Part shown: piece by piece, positions 35,824 to 44,952 of the stretch | Layout of the letters: each line of letters begins with the position of its first letter | Position numbering within the stretch: position 1 is the first letter of the stretch | Origin: an uncultured Paracoccaceae bacterium | Lineage (GTDB): Bacteria > Pseudomonadota > Alphaproteobacteria > Rhodobacterales > Rhodobacteraceae | Assembly: GCA_947488605.1 (NCBI GenBank) | Contig: CANKZJ010000005.1 | Coordinates: forward strand, 1 to 64,000 | Direction of reading: 5' to 3' | DNA: 64,000 nt | Program-made: the position numbers and the translations under genes | Notes under the pieces: model-generated | The model's input: only the letters and a program-made list of their open reading frames with translations | Told to the model about the DNA's origin: nothing | Database searches by the model: none

Positions 35824-36464
35824 ACATTATTCTGCTGGGACCGCCGGGGGCGGGTAAGGGCACACAAGCACGCAAGCTTGTGGATGAACGCAACATGGTG
35901 CAATTGAGCACTGGCGATATGTTGCGGGCTGCGCGCACCAGTGGAACTGAAATGGGCAAAATGGTTGCGGCGGTCATGGACCGCGGTGACTTGGTCACAG
36001 ACGAGATTGTTATCGGCTTAATCCGCGAGCAACTAGAAAGTGACAACGCTGGCGGCGGTTATATCTTTGACGGCTTCCCGCGCACATTGGCACAAGCAGA
36101 CGCTCTTGGTCGTTTGATGGTCGATATGGGTGAAAATCTCGATTGCGTGATTGAAATGCAAGTCGACGATGACGCGCTTGTTGATCGTATCACAGCGCGC
36201 TCAACCTGCGGCGCGTGCGGCGAAGTCTACAACGACAATAACAAGCCGATCCCGGCGGATGGGAAATGCACGAACTGTGGAGCATCTGACTTCCAGCGCC
36301 GCGCTGATGACAACGAAGAAAGCCTGCGCACCCGCCTGTTGGCCTACTACAAACAGACCAGCCCGTTGATTGGTTACTACTATGCCAAGGGCGATTTGAA
36401 ATCCGTGGATGGCTTGGCCAGCATGGATGATGTTGCGGCGAGCATTTCCAAAGCCTTGGACTAG
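35820..36464 (+). CDS. adk: Adenylate kinase, zinc-type LID
   Basis: 214 residues. P-loop [11 protein letters not shown] (7-17), AMP-binding [10 protein letters not shown], and [15 protein letters not shown]. The LID carries four Cys ([12 protein letters not shown] ... [10 protein letters not shown], about residues 127-155), a structural zinc site absent from E. coli Adk. Converts ATP + AMP to 2 ADP. Commonly placed behind secY in bacteria. Stop TAG overlaps the GTG of the next small gene. Confidence 0.98.
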   Translation: MNIILLGPPGAGKGTQARKLVDERNMVQLSTGDMLRAARTSGTEMGKMVAAVMDRGDLVTDEIVIGLIREQLESDNAGGGYIFDGFPRTLAQADALGRLMVDMGENLDCVIEMQVDDDALVDRITARSTCGACGEVYNDNNKPIPADGKCTNCGASDFQRRADDNEESLRTRLLAYYKQTSPLIGYYYAKGDLKSVDGLASMDDVAASISKALD

Positions 36465-36712
36465 TGGAGCTGTCTAGGGTTCAAAAATTCGCCGTTGGCG
36501 ATTGGATTGATGTTGATGATGGCCTGTTGGGGGTTGTTGTCTTTAATACAGTTCGGCCTGAATGGTCGGACGAATTCCCAAAGGCAGATTGGCCAAAACG
36601 TGAATATGACGGCATCATGATGCGCCAAAGCAATGGTGCGTTGGTTTTCCATGGGTCAGAGTATTTCACCGATGGACGGGGCCGTATCCAGCACTGCGAT
36701 GAGTCCTCATAG
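36464..36712 (+). CDS. Small hypothetical protein coupled to adk
   Basis: 82 residues from GTG 36464, which overlaps the last base of the adk stop. Composition is protein-like, with a conserved-looking fold core: FAVGDWIDVDDGLLGVVVFN, a WSDEFPKADWPKREYDGIMM segment (Trp-rich) and LVFHGSEYFTDGRGRI. No signal peptide. Not recognised; the beta-rich pattern suggests a small barrel. The rpsM promoter begins eight bases after its stop, supporting this as a real gene end. Confidence 0.55.
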   Translation: MELSRVQKFAVGDWIDVDDGLLGVVVFNTVRPEWSDEFPKADWPKREYDGIMMRQSNGALVFHGSEYFTDGRGRIQHCDESS

Positions 36713-36720
36713 ACTAGGGC

Positions 36721-36749
36721 TTGACGCCCTAACCCAACACTCCTAAACA
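36721..36749 (+). promoter_or_regulatory. Candidate promoter of the alpha operon (rpsM-rpsK-rpoA)
   Basis: TTGACG (36721-36726), 17-base spacer of C-rich sequence, TAAACA (36744-36749), no final T. The -35 sits in the loop of a small palindrome AGGGC-TTGAC-GCCCT (36716-36730). Confidence 0.5.
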
Positions 36750-36906
36750 GCGCCATCCCGCATGGGAATCAATTTGTGGTTAAGGGTCGCCCCCTGATAT
36801 CACGAAACACCTCGATATGACGCAGCCCGACACCTTCATGGTTCGGGCTTCCGTTGTGAAAAAAGGGTCTGGAATGACGGACCCGCAACGAAAAGGAATT
36901 GCACAC

Positions 36907-37275
36907 GTGGCACGTATTGCCGGCGTAAACATCCCGACTGCGAAGCGGGTTCCAATCGCCCTTACCTACATCACCGGAATTGGGTCTACCAAAGCCGAAG
37001 AAATCTGCGAAGCGGTCAACATTGACCGCGCACGCCGTGTTAACCAGCTCTCTGATGCAGAAGTGCTGTCGATCCGTGAATACATCGACGCCAATCTGAC
37101 AGTTGAAGGTGACCTGCGTCGTGAGACACAGATGAACATCAAGCGTTTGATGGACCTTGGTTGCTACCGTGGCCTGCGCCACCGTCGTAACCTGCCTGTC
37201 CGTGGTCAGCGTACATCCACCAACGCACGTACACGCAAGGGCCCTGCAAAGGCCATTGCTGGTAAGAAGAAATAA
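36907..37275 (+). CDS. rpsM: 30S ribosomal protein S13
   Basis: 122 residues from GTG 36907 ([20 protein letters not shown]), the exact family length; AAGGA lies ten bases upstream. Longer in-frame starts from 36817 would add 30 unrelated residues. Contains [14 protein letters not shown] and [20 protein letters not shown]. Contacts S19 and the P-site tRNA. Confidence 0.97.
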   Translation: MARIAGVNIPTAKRVPIALTYITGIGSTKAEEICEAVNIDRARRVNQLSDAEVLSIREYIDANLTVEGDLRRETQMNIKRLMDLGCYRGLRHRRNLPVRGQRTSTNARTRKGPAKAIAGKKK

Positions 37276-37289
37276 GGGAGGCTTGATCA

Positions 37290-37679
37290 ATGGCACGTGA
37301 TACAAAACGCACCAAAAAGAAGGTTTCCAAGAACATCGCAGCTGGTGTTGCGCATGTGAACTCTTCTTTCAACAACACAAAGATCCTGATTTCTGATGTG
37401 CAGGGCAACGCCATTTCATGGTCGTCTGCTGGCACAATGGGTTTCAAGGGTTCGCGTAAATCAACACCTTATGCCGCCCAGATGGCTGCTGAGGATGCGG
37501 GCAAAAAAGCACAAGATCACGGCGTGAAAACGCTTGAGGTTGAAGTGCAGGGTCCGGGTTCTGGTCGTGAATCTGCGCTACGCGCATTGGCCGCTGCTGG
37601 TTTCAACATCACATCGATCCGTGACGTGACACCAATGGCGCACAACGGCTGCCGCCCACCAAAGCGTCGCCGCGTCTAA
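37290..37679 (+). CDS. rpsK: 30S ribosomal protein S11
   Basis: 129 residues: [37 protein letters not shown] and the closing [15 protein letters not shown], all typical. Part of the 30S platform. Confidence 0.97.
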   Translation: MARDTKRTKKKVSKNIAAGVAHVNSSFNNTKILISDVQGNAISWSSAGTMGFKGSRKSTPYAAQMAAEDAGKKAQDHGVKTLEVEVQGPGSGRESALRALAAAGFNITSIRDVTPMAHNGCRPPKRRRV

Positions 37680-37694
37680 GACAATCCAAACGCC

Positions 37695-37745
37695 TTGGGG
37701 CCCGTGCAGCTGCAAAGATTTTTTGCAGTAATTGCACGGCCCCAA
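37695..37745 (+). other. Long stem-loop between rpsK and rpoA
   Basis: TTGGGGCCCGTGCA (37695-37708) pairs with TGCACGGCCCCAA (37733-37745) with one bulged C; inside, CTGCAAA (37710-37716) pairs with TTTGCAG (37722-37728). A near-continuous 20-bp hairpin without a terminal T run. Probably an mRNA processing or pausing element setting rpoA level. Confidence 0.6.
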
Positions 37746-37810
37746 TCCGTCATTTTAACCTCGGGCGTTTGCCTTTTTGGACATGAAGGCAGACTAGTAT
37801 GGAGGGACAT

Positions 37811-38827
37811 ATGATCCACAAAAACTGGGCTGAGTTGATTAAACCAACTCAATTGGAAGTTAAGCCGGGTAACGACCCCGCGCGTCAGGCAACCGTCATT
37901 GCAGAACCACTTGAGCGTGGCTTTGGTTTGACATTGGGCAACGCCTTGCGCCGTATTTTGATGAGCTCCCTTCAGGGTGCTGCCATCACTGCCGTTCAGA
38001 TCGACAACGTCCTGCACGAGTTTTCATCCGTGTCTGGTGTACGTGAAGACGTCACTGACATCGTGCTGAACCTCAAAGGTGTCGCGATCCGTATGGAAGT
38101 CGAAGGTCCTAAGCGTTTGTCCGTTCAGGCCAAAGGCCCGGGCGTTGTGACCGCTGCGGATATCAGCGAGACAGCAGGCATCGAGATCCTCAACAAGGAT
38201 CACGTTCTTTGCCACCTAGACGATGGCGCTGATCTCTACATGGAACTGACCGTCAACACCGGTAAGGGCTATGTGGCTGCAGATAAGAACAAGCCAGAAG
38301 ATGCACCCATTGGCATGATGGCCGTTGATGCGATCTATTCGCCTGTCAAAAAAGTCAGCTATGACGTGCAGCCGACCCGCGAAGGTCAGGTTCTGGACTA
38401 CGATAAGCTAACCATGAAAGTTGAAACCGACGGTTCGCTGACACCTGATGATGCGGTTGCGTATGCAGCCCGCATTTTGCAGGACCAGCTGTCGATCTTC
38501 GTCAACTTCGACGAGCCAGAATCAGCGCAGGCTGGTGCTGATGATGACGGTCTTGAGTTCAACCCGCTTCTGCTCAAGAAAGTGGACGAGCTGGAACTGT
38601 CTGTACGTTCGGCAAACTGCCTCAAGAACGACAACATCGTGTACATCGGCGATCTGATCCAGAAAACCGAAGCAGAAATGCTGCGCACACCGAACTTTGG
38701 CCGCAAATCTTTGAACGAGATCAAAGAAGTGCTGTCAGGCATGGGTCTGCACCTGGGCATGGACGTTGAGGACTGGCCACCAGACAACATCGAAGATCTG
38801 GCCAAGAAGTTCGAAGACCAGTTCTAA
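37811..38827 (+). CDS. rpoA: DNA-directed RNA polymerase subunit alpha
   Basis: 338 residues from ATG 37811 ([17 protein letters not shown]); GGAGG at 37801-37805 fits this start, not the ATG at 37799. N-terminal dimerisation domain with [20 protein letters not shown]-terminal domain (about 250-330) with [17 protein letters not shown] and [23 protein letters not shown] helix-hairpin-helix (here [19 protein letters not shown]) that contacts UP elements and activators. Acidic Asp/Glu tail. Confidence 0.98.
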   Translation: MIHKNWAELIKPTQLEVKPGNDPARQATVIAEPLERGFGLTLGNALRRILMSSLQGAAITAVQIDNVLHEFSSVSGVREDVTDIVLNLKGVAIRMEVEGPKRLSVQAKGPGVVTAADISETAGIEILNKDHVLCHLDDGADLYMELTVNTGKGYVAADKNKPEDAPIGMMAVDAIYSPVKKVSYDVQPTREGQVLDYDKLTMKVETDGSLTPDDAVAYAARILQDQLSIFVNFDEPESAQAGADDDGLEFNPLLLKKVDELELSVRSANCLKNDNIVYIGDLIQKTEAEMLRTPNFGRKSLNEIKEVLSGMGLHLGMDVEDWPPDNIEDLAKKFEDQF

Positions 38828-38831
38828 TGGC

Positions 38832-38886
38832 GCGTCGGGGTAAACCCCGACCGACATAAATACCGTAGGGCGGGGTTCTCCCCGCC
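38832..38886. repeat. Palindromic repeat, copy F
   Basis: Two hairpins, GTCGGGGTAAACCCCGAC (38834-38851) and GGCGGGGTTCTCCCCGCC (38869-38886), with a wider spacer than in copies A and D. Lies between rpoA and rplQ. Confidence 0.8.
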
Positions 38887-38999
38887 TTGCACAAAATGCC
38901 CGCAATGGCGGGGAACATCCTGGGCAATACCGCCCCACTAACGGAGCCAGCGACACGCATCGCATAGGCCCATCGATAAAACAAAATGGAGACTATCAC

Positions 39000-39419
39000 A
39001 TGCGTCACGCAAGAGGTTACCGCCGCCTAAACCGCACACATGAACACCGCAAAGCGCTGTTCGCGAATATGGCAGGCTCGCTCATCGAACATGAGCAAAT
39101 CAAAACAACATTGCCAAAGGCGAAAGAACTGCGCCGCATCGTCGAAAAGCTTGTCACTCTTGGCAAGCGCGGCGATCTGCACGCACGTCGTCAGGCCAAT
39201 GCACAGCTGAAGCAAGAAATGCACACAGCGAAATTGTTCGACGTTATCGGCCCACGCTACAAAGAGCGTCAGGGTGGCTACGTCCGTATCATCAAGGCGG
39301 GCTTCCGCTACGGTGACATGGCGCCAATGGCGATCATCGAATTCGTCGACCGCGACGTCGATGCCAAAGGCGCGGCTGATAAGGCACGTTTGGCCGAGTA
39401 TGAGGCTGTAGAAGAGTAA
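39000..39419 (+). CDS. rplQ: 50S ribosomal protein L17
   Basis: 139 residues: [37 protein letters not shown], and a C-terminal [19 protein letters not shown] tail. Separated from rpoA by 172 bases with a palindromic repeat, so possibly partly independent. Terminator follows. Confidence 0.97.
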   Translation: MRHARGYRRLNRTHEHRKALFANMAGSLIEHEQIKTTLPKAKELRRIVEKLVTLGKRGDLHARRQANAQLKQEMHTAKLFDVIGPRYKERQGGYVRIIKAGFRYGDMAPMAIIEFVDRDVDAKGAADKARLAEYEAVEE

Positions 39420-39444
39420 GTCTTCCAGCACTGCAAAGAATAGG

Positions 39445-39477
39445 GCCCCTCGTTGCGTAAGCTGCGGGGGGCTTTTT
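39445..39477 (+). terminator. Terminator after rplQ
   Basis: GCCCCTCG (39445-39452) with CGGGGGGC (39465-39472), 12-base loop, TTTTT. Ends the ribosomal superoperon. Confidence 0.85.
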
Positions 39478-39546
39478 CTTTGGGCGCTTTTGATGGGTTG
39501 CTGAACGAATGCGACTGTCGCACCTTCAAGCAGCTAAGAAAGAGAA

Positions 39547-40605
39547 ATGATGTCGGTATTAGATGCGATCCCGGAACGAATTGATGGCCCGTCCGCTTGG
39601 GTTGGGTCCGATATGGCAGGTCGTCCTGACAAGTGGCTCGTTGATCTGTCGCCCGATGCATTGGCTGACCTGCATCAGGCGGCGGCCCATTTTCTAAGCC
39701 TTGGAAAAGATATTGGCGAAATCACCGCTGCTGATTTTCCGCTGGCAGGCTTTGCCTCTCATTTGGCAGGGCTACGGACACGGCTGATCGATGGCACCGG
39801 TGTCGAGGTTCTGCGCGGCTTGGATGTTGCCGGCATATCTCGCCAAATGGCCGCAACCATTTTTTGCGGTATCGGCGCACACTTGGGCAGCGCCCGGTCA
39901 CAAAATGCCGCGGGTCATATTCTGGGTCATGTTCGTGATATCGGGGCGGATGCCAAAGATACAAACACCCGCATTTATCAAACATCGCAGCGCCAAACCT
40001 TTCATACTGATAGCGCCGATGTCGTTGGCCTGATCTGCTTGCAGGATGCGCAAGAGGGCGGTCTTTCGCTGTTGGTCAGTGCTGTTTCAATCTATAATCG
40101 CATGCGGACCGAACGCCCGGACCTGCTGGAAAGACTGTTTGACCCGATCGCGACCGATCGACGTGGCGAGGTGCCAGAAGGGGCCAAGCCATACATCGAA
40201 ATTCCGCCGCTGAGTTGGCATGACGGCAAGCTGACGGTGTTTTATCAGCGCCAATACATCGACAGCGCACAACGGTTTGATGGGGTGCTAAAGCTGACGC
40301 CCGCGCATATCGAAGCACTGGATATGTTTGATGCGCTCGCCAATGATCCCGACCTGCATTTTGGCATGCGCTTGCGGCCCGGTGACATGCAGTTTGTCTA
40401 CAACCATTCCCAACTGCATGACCGTACCGGCTTTGTGGATTGGCCCGATCCAGACAAACGTCGCCATCTGTTGCGGCTTTGGTTATCTTTGCCGGGTGAT
40501 CGCGCGTTGCCTGTATGCTTCAAACAACGCTATGGATCGATTGAGATTGGCAACCGGGGTGGTATTGTGACGGCGCAGACCAAACTGCACGCCCCATTGG
40601 ATTAA
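39547..40605 (+). CDS. TauD/TfdA-family 2-oxoglutarate dioxygenase
   Basis: 352 residues. Iron-binding HxD in RQTFHTDSADVVGL (about residue 158) and distal His in FVYNHSQLHDRTGF (about residue 285), with LRRLWLSLP-like Arg region (HLLRLWLSLPGD) for 2-oxoglutarate. Related proteins hydroxylate taurine, gamma-butyrobetaine or clavaminate-type substrates; which is used here is not evident. Two adjacent ATG codons at 39547 and 39550; the first has GAGA seven bases before. Four bases separate it from rarA. Confidence 0.82.
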   Translation: MMSVLDAIPERIDGPSAWVGSDMAGRPDKWLVDLSPDALADLHQAAAHFLSLGKDIGEITAADFPLAGFASHLAGLRTRLIDGTGVEVLRGLDVAGISRQMAATIFCGIGAHLGSARSQNAAGHILGHVRDIGADAKDTNTRIYQTSQRQTFHTDSADVVGLICLQDAQEGGLSLLVSAVSIYNRMRTERPDLLERLFDPIATDRRGEVPEGAKPYIEIPPLSWHDGKLTVFYQRQYIDSAQRFDGVLKLTPAHIEALDMFDALANDPDLHFGMRLRPGDMQFVYNHSQLHDRTGFVDWPDPDKRRHLLRLWLSLPGDRALPVCFKQRYGSIEIGNRGGIVTAQTKLHAPLD

Positions 40606-40609
40606 GCGC

Positions 40610-41920
40610 TTGGCCGATCTTTTTGACAGCACACCTTCAGACACACCACTAGGCCCGCGCCCTTTGGCGGACCGCTTGCGCCCAAAGGCTTTGTCAGAGG
40701 TCATTGGCCAACAACAGGTATTGGGACCAGATGCGCCGTTAGGCACGATGCTGGCCTCGGGGTCGCTCTCCTCCCTGATCTTCTGGGGTCCGCCCGGCGT
40801 TGGCAAGACGACAATTGCCCGGCTGCTGGCAGATGAGACTGATCTGCACTTCGTCCAGATCAGTGCGATTTTCACGGGCGTTCCAGACCTGCGTAAGGTA
40901 TTTGAAGCGGCCAAGATGCGTCGTCAGAACGGGAAAGGCACGTTGCTGTTTGTCGATGAGATTCACCGTTTCAATAAGGCACAGCAAGATGGGTTTTTAC
41001 CGTACATGGAAGACGGCACGATCCTGTTGGTCGGTGCCACAACCGAGAACCCAAGTTTTGAATTGAACGCTGCTGTTCTAAGTCGCAGCCAAGTGTTGAT
41101 CCTGACGCGGCTTGACCTCAAAGACCTTGAATTGCTCGCGCAGCGGGCTGAGAAAGACTTGGGCAAGGCGCTTCCCTTGGACGGTCCAGCACGCGAGGCA
41201 TTGCTAGAGATGGCCGATGGCGATGGCCGTGCGTTATTGAATTTGATCGAGCAGGTCGCAGCATGGAAGACAGATACCAAACTGGGCGTCGACGATCTGA
41301 CGAAGCGTTTGATGAAGCGTGCGGTGAAATACGATAAATCGGGCGATGAGCATTACAACCTGATCAGCGCCTTGCATAAGTCGGTGCGCGGGTCTGATCC
41401 TGATGCGGCACTGTATTGGTTCGCGCGCATGTTGGCGGGCGGCGAAGATCCGCGTTTTCTGGCCCGTCGCATTACACGCATGGCGGTAGAGGATATCGGC
41501 TTGGCCGATCCGCAGGCGCAATCTGTGTGTTTGCAATCGTGGGAAACGTATGAGCGCCTTGGAAGCCCGGAAGGTGAACTGGCTCTGGCGCAGGCGGTGA
41601 CGTATCTGGCACTCGCACCGAAATCGAATGCAACTTATGTAGCCTATAAAGGCGCTGTTGCTGCGGCCAAACAGACCGGTTCAGAGCCGCCGCCAGCGCA
41701 TATCCTGAACGCACCAACCACGCTGATGAAAGAGCAGGGGTTTGGGGCTGGATATAACTATGATCACGACGCTGAGGACGGGTTCAGCGGTCAGAACTAT
41801 TTCCCTGAGACAATGAAACGTGGCATCTATTACATCCCGGTTGACCGTGGCTTTGAGCGCGAACTGAAAAAGCGCGTTGATTTCTTTGCGGGCTTGCGTG
41901 CCAAGCGCGGCAAGAATTGA
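40610..41920 (+). CDS. rarA: Replication-associated recombination protein A (RarA/MgsA)
   Basis: 436 residues from TTG 40610 (LADLFDS..., start matched to family pattern PRPLADRLRPKALSEVIGQ). AAA+ ATPase: Walker A GPPGVGKTT (about 64-72), Walker B LLFVDEIHRF, sensor VGATTENPSFELN with SRSQV; C-terminal tetramer domain with YDKSGDEHYNLISALHKSVRGSDPDAA (quoted in part: SALHKSVRGSDPDAALYW). Acts at stalled replication forks. Close behind the dioxygenase; crcB starts 31 bases later. Confidence 0.95.
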   Translation: MADLFDSTPSDTPLGPRPLADRLRPKALSEVIGQQQVLGPDAPLGTMLASGSLSSLIFWGPPGVGKTTIARLLADETDLHFVQISAIFTGVPDLRKVFEAAKMRRQNGKGTLLFVDEIHRFNKAQQDGFLPYMEDGTILLVGATTENPSFELNAAVLSRSQVLILTRLDLKDLELLAQRAEKDLGKALPLDGPAREALLEMADGDGRALLNLIEQVAAWKTDTKLGVDDLTKRLMKRAVKYDKSGDEHYNLISALHKSVRGSDPDAALYWFARMLAGGEDPRFLARRITRMAVEDIGLADPQAQSVCLQSWETYERLGSPEGELALAQAVTYLALAPKSNATYVAYKGAVAAAKQTGSEPPPAHILNAPTTLMKEQGFGAGYNYDHDAEDGFSGQNYFPETMKRGIYYIPVDRGFERELKKRVDFFAGLRAKRGKN

Positions 41921-41951
41921 CAATGCCCCAGCGAACCGCCACAGCACCCGC

Positions 41952-42311
41952 ATGATGACACCTGTAATCTCTGTAGCCCTTGGTGGGGCGATTGGTTCTG
42001 TTTTGCGATACCTCGTGGGTTTGGTCGTGGCATTCCCCTTGGGCACGCTGGCGGTGAACGTGATCGGGTCGTTCGCTATTGGACTGCTCTGGGTCCATCT
42101 GGCGGATCGCGGATTGCAGCATTGGATGCCGTTCTTGATGACCGGCGTCTTAGGTGGATTCACGACGTTTTCCGCATTTACTTTGGATGTACTACGTCTG
42201 GTGGAAGAAGGCCGTGTGACGGCTGCGGGGGGCTATGTCTTAGCCTCTTTGATACTGTCGATCATTGCCTGTGCAGCAGGCCTTTGGATCGCAAGAGGAA
42301 TAACAACATGA
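41952..42311 (+). CDS. crcB: Fluoride channel CrcB (Fluc)
   Basis: 119 residues with four transmembrane helices: SVALGGAIGSVLRYLVGL, LAVNVIGSFAIGLLWVH (conserved Asn of the pore), MTGVLGGFTTFSAFTLD (Phe-box and Na site) and ASLILSIIACAAGLWI. Works as an antiparallel dimer that expels fluoride. ATG 41952 or 41955; a longer frame reaching back into rarA is rejected. No fluoride riboswitch is seen upstream, as it is inside an operon. Stop overlaps the rluC start (ATGA). Confidence 0.93.
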   Translation: MMTPVISVALGGAIGSVLRYLVGLVVAFPLGTLAVNVIGSFAIGLLWVHLADRGLQHWMPFLMTGVLGGFTTFSAFTLDVLRLVEEGRVTAAGGYVLASLILSIIACAAGLWIARGITT

Positions 42312-43363
42312 GCGGCGTGCAAACCCGAGTTATTGGCCCCGATGATGGCGACCAGCGCCTTGACCGCTATTTGCGGCGGCTGTTTCCGCATGTCACCCAA
42401 GGCCGGATCGAGAAGATGTGCCGCAAGGGCGAGGTCCGCGTTGACGGTGGCCGCGTGAAGTCGAACGCGCGAGTTGAGGTCGGGCAAAAGGTGCGCATTC
42501 CACCATTGCCAACCGAGGAAGAAGCGGCAGCTGCGGCATCGCTGGCCAAGCATGGTGTGACGAAGGCGGATGCCAAGCTGATCCAGTCTTGTGTGATTTA
42601 TAAAGACGACCATATCATCGCGATCAACAAACCGCATGGTTTGGCCACGCAAGGTGGTACGAACACGACCCGCCATGTTGATGGCCTCGCCGAGGCGTTG
42701 ATGTTTGATTATGATGAAAAGCCACGTTTGGTGCATCGCCTCGATAAAGATACGTCAGGTGTTTTGTTGTTGGCGCGGACCCGCATGATGGCCAAGCAAT
42801 TGACTGAGAACCTCAAGCACCGCGAGACGCGTAAGATTTACTGGGCGGCGGTCGCGGGTGTCCCGCATCCGCGCGCGGCAACCATTAAGTACGGTTTGGT
42901 CAAGTCAGGCGGTCATGGCAAAGGCGGCGAGAACGAAAAGATGCGCTGCGTGCATCCGCGCGAAGTGGACAGCACCGAGGGCGCCAAACGTGCTACTTCG
43001 GATTATGCAGTGATGGATACGCTTGCCAGCCGCGCGTCGTGGTGTGCTTTGGTGCCGATTACAGGCCGCACGCATCAGTTACGCGCCCATATGGCCGAGA
43101 TCGGGCATCCGATTATCGGCGATGGTAAATATGGCGGATCGAGTCAGGAAAACCTTGGCGACGGTTGGGGGTCCGGCATGGGCAGCGAGATTGGGCGCAA
43201 AATGCATTTGCATGCACGCAGCCTGACGATCGAGCATCCAGCGACTGGAAAAACCCTGCACCTGACAGCGGCTTTGCCAGAGCATATGCAAAACACATGG
43301 GACTTTGTGGGCTGGGTCGTTGGCCACGCCCCGGTCGATCCGTTCAATATGCCCGATGCCTGA
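42308..43363 (+). CDS. rluC: RluC/RluD-type 23S rRNA pseudouridine synthase
   Basis: 351 residues. N-terminal S4 domain (RLDRYLRRLFPHVTQGRIEK, about 17-75); catalytic motif RLVHRLDKDTSGVLLLA with the active Asp (about residue 147); later ITGRTHQLRAHMAEIGHPIIGD (quoted in part: TGRTHQLRAHMAEIGHPI). Start ATG 42308 overlaps the crcB stop. It is probably the RluC type, given Rhodobacteraceae context, but the site specificity on 23S rRNA is not shown by sequence alone. Overlaps the next gene by eight bases. Confidence 0.9.
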   Translation: MSGVQTRVIGPDDGDQRLDRYLRRLFPHVTQGRIEKMCRKGEVRVDGGRVKSNARVEVGQKVRIPPLPTEEEAAAAASLAKHGVTKADAKLIQSCVIYKDDHIIAINKPHGLATQGGTNTTRHVDGLAEALMFDYDEKPRLVHRLDKDTSGVLLLARTRMMAKQLTENLKHRETRKIYWAAVAGVPHPRAATIKYGLVKSGGHGKGGENEKMRCVHPREVDSTEGAKRATSDYAVMDTLASRASWCALVPITGRTHQLRAHMAEIGHPIIGDGKYGGSSQENLGDGWGSGMGSEIGRKMHLHARSLTIEHPATGKTLHLTAALPEHMQNTWDFVGWVVGHAPVDPFNMPDA

Positions 43364-44021
43364 TCTGCGACTGGTGATTTTCGACGTCGACGGCACGCTC
43401 GTTGATAGTCAGGCCGAGATTATGGCCGCGATGGCGTTGGCTTTTCAATCCGAAGGCTTATCGCTGCCGGACCGTGCGACCGTTTTGTCAATTGTGGGGC
43501 TGTCGTTGGCGGAGGCATTCGCGGTGCTGTGCCCCGACGCGGATGAAATGCAGCGCGACCGCTTGGTTGAAGCCTACAAGGGTGCTTTCATGCAGCTGCG
43601 CACCGAAAATCAAGAAATGGGCCCCTTGTTTCCCGGTGCGATGAACGCGCTGGATGTCTTGCGCGGGCAGGATCACACTTTGCTGGCGGTGGCGACGGGC
43701 AAGTCGCGGCGCGGCCTAGACAAGGTTCTGGAACGTCATGGGCTGACCGGCGTGTTTCACTCTGAACAGGTGGCGGATCATCACCCCTCAAAGCCGAACC
43801 CTTCGATGATCCTGACAGCATTGAATGAAACGGGCGTCTTGCAGCAAAACGCCGTCATGTTGGGTGATACGACCTATGACATGGATATGGCGCGCGCAGC
43901 AGGCATCAAGAAAATTGGCGTGACGTGGGGCTACCACCCGGCAGATACCCTGCATCCAGATGCAATGATTGACGATTTTGCGGCGCTCGCTGGTGCTGTT
44001 GACCAACTGATAGGGTCTTAA
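43356..44021 (+). CDS. HAD-superfamily phosphatase (Gph-like)
   Basis: 221 residues: motif I VIFDVDGTLVDS (nucleophile Asp), motif II-like AVATGKSRRG, motif III Lys in PSKPNPSMI, and motif IV MLGDTTYDMDMARAAG. Cap is helical. The layout fits phosphoglycolate-phosphatase-like HADs; substrate not certain. ATG 43356 lies within the end of rluC; spacing and overlap show translational coupling. Confidence 0.88.
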   Translation: MPDLRLVIFDVDGTLVDSQAEIMAAMALAFQSEGLSLPDRATVLSIVGLSLAEAFAVLCPDADEMQRDRLVEAYKGAFMQLRTENQEMGPLFPGAMNALDVLRGQDHTLLAVATGKSRRGLDKVLERHGLTGVFHSEQVADHHPSKPNPSMILTALNETGVLQQNAVMLGDTTYDMDMARAAGIKKIGVTWGYHPADTLHPDAMIDDFAALAGAVDQLIGS

Positions 44022-44024
44022 GAG

Positions 44025-44735
44025 ATGAGCGATTGGCAACCCAAACGGTTTTGGAAGACCGCGACAGCAACGGCTTGCGAGGGCGGATTTACCGTCTTGT
44101 TGGATAAACGATCTGTGCGCACACCTGCTAAATCGGCGCTGACAGTACCGACGATGGCGATGGCGCAGGCGATTGCGGCAGAGTGGGATGCGCAAGAAGA
44201 CAAGATTGATCCCGGCACAATGCCCGTCACGCGCGGTGCGAATGCCACAATCGATAAGGTGCGGACGCAACGTCATGAAGTGATCGGTCTTTTGGCCGAG
44301 TATGGCGATAGTGACCTGCTATGTTACCGCGCTGCCGGACCGGAAGAATTGATCAAAAGACAAGCAGACGGCTGGGATCCCATGCTGGCTTGGGCGGATG
44401 CAGAGTTGGGTGTGCGACTGCGTGTTGGCGAAGGCGTCATGCATGTCGAGCAACAACCACAGGCATTGGCGAAACTGTATCAAGAAGTCGCAGCATTTGA
44501 TGATTTTGCGCTTGCTGGCGTCCATGATTTAATAAGTCTTTCTGGGTCTTTGATCCTCGCATTGGCAATTACAAAAAACGGTATTTCGGTTGAAGATGCT
44601 TGGGGCCTGTCGCGCATTGATGAGCATTGGCAAATTGAACAATGGGGCGAGGATGAAGAAGCTGCCGAGGCTGAATCAGTCAAGCGGTCGGCGTTTCTTG
44701 ATGCGGCCCGCTTCTACCGGCTTTCTGCGTCCTGA
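44025..44735 (+). CDS. ATP12-family F1-ATPase assembly chaperone
   Basis: 236 residues. Contains FWKTATATACEGGFTVLLDKR and the ATP12 signature LTVPTMAMAQAIAAEWDAQ, then PGTMPVTRGANATIDKV, a YGDSDLLCYRA segment and DLISLSGSLILALAI near residue 170. Members bind the alpha subunit of F1 in mitochondria and alphaproteobacteria. Starts three bases after the HAD stop and ends the rarA operon. Confidence 0.92.
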   Translation: MSDWQPKRFWKTATATACEGGFTVLLDKRSVRTPAKSALTVPTMAMAQAIAAEWDAQEDKIDPGTMPVTRGANATIDKVRTQRHEVIGLLAEYGDSDLLCYRAAGPEELIKRQADGWDPMLAWADAELGVRLRVGEGVMHVEQQPQALAKLYQEVAAFDDFALAGVHDLISLSGSLILALAITKNGISVEDAWGLSRIDEHWQIEQWGEDEEAAEAESVKRSAFLDAARFYRLSAS

Positions 44736-44814
44736 AGAAACCGTCCTAATTATGGCAAATTATAGAAATTTTGCCTGTTTTCGCGCCATTTGCACAGAAG
44801 TTTGCGCGAGTCAC

Positions 44815-44831
44815 CCTTGACTCTATCAAGG
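44815..44831 (+). other. Short inverted repeat upstream of bztA
   Basis: CCTTGA-CTCTA-TCAAGG, perfect 6-bp arms, 122 bases before bztA. It could be an operator or leader hairpin; I could not place a clear promoter around it. Confidence 0.35.
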
Positions 44832-44952
44832 AATAATCAAAGTCTTGTAACATTGAGTTGGGAACTCCCTTCTCATTCATCATGACTGTCTATCGGGACG
44901 GGATAAAAATTGGCTGCTCCAAAATGGAGCGGAAATTCAGGAAGAGGTAAAA

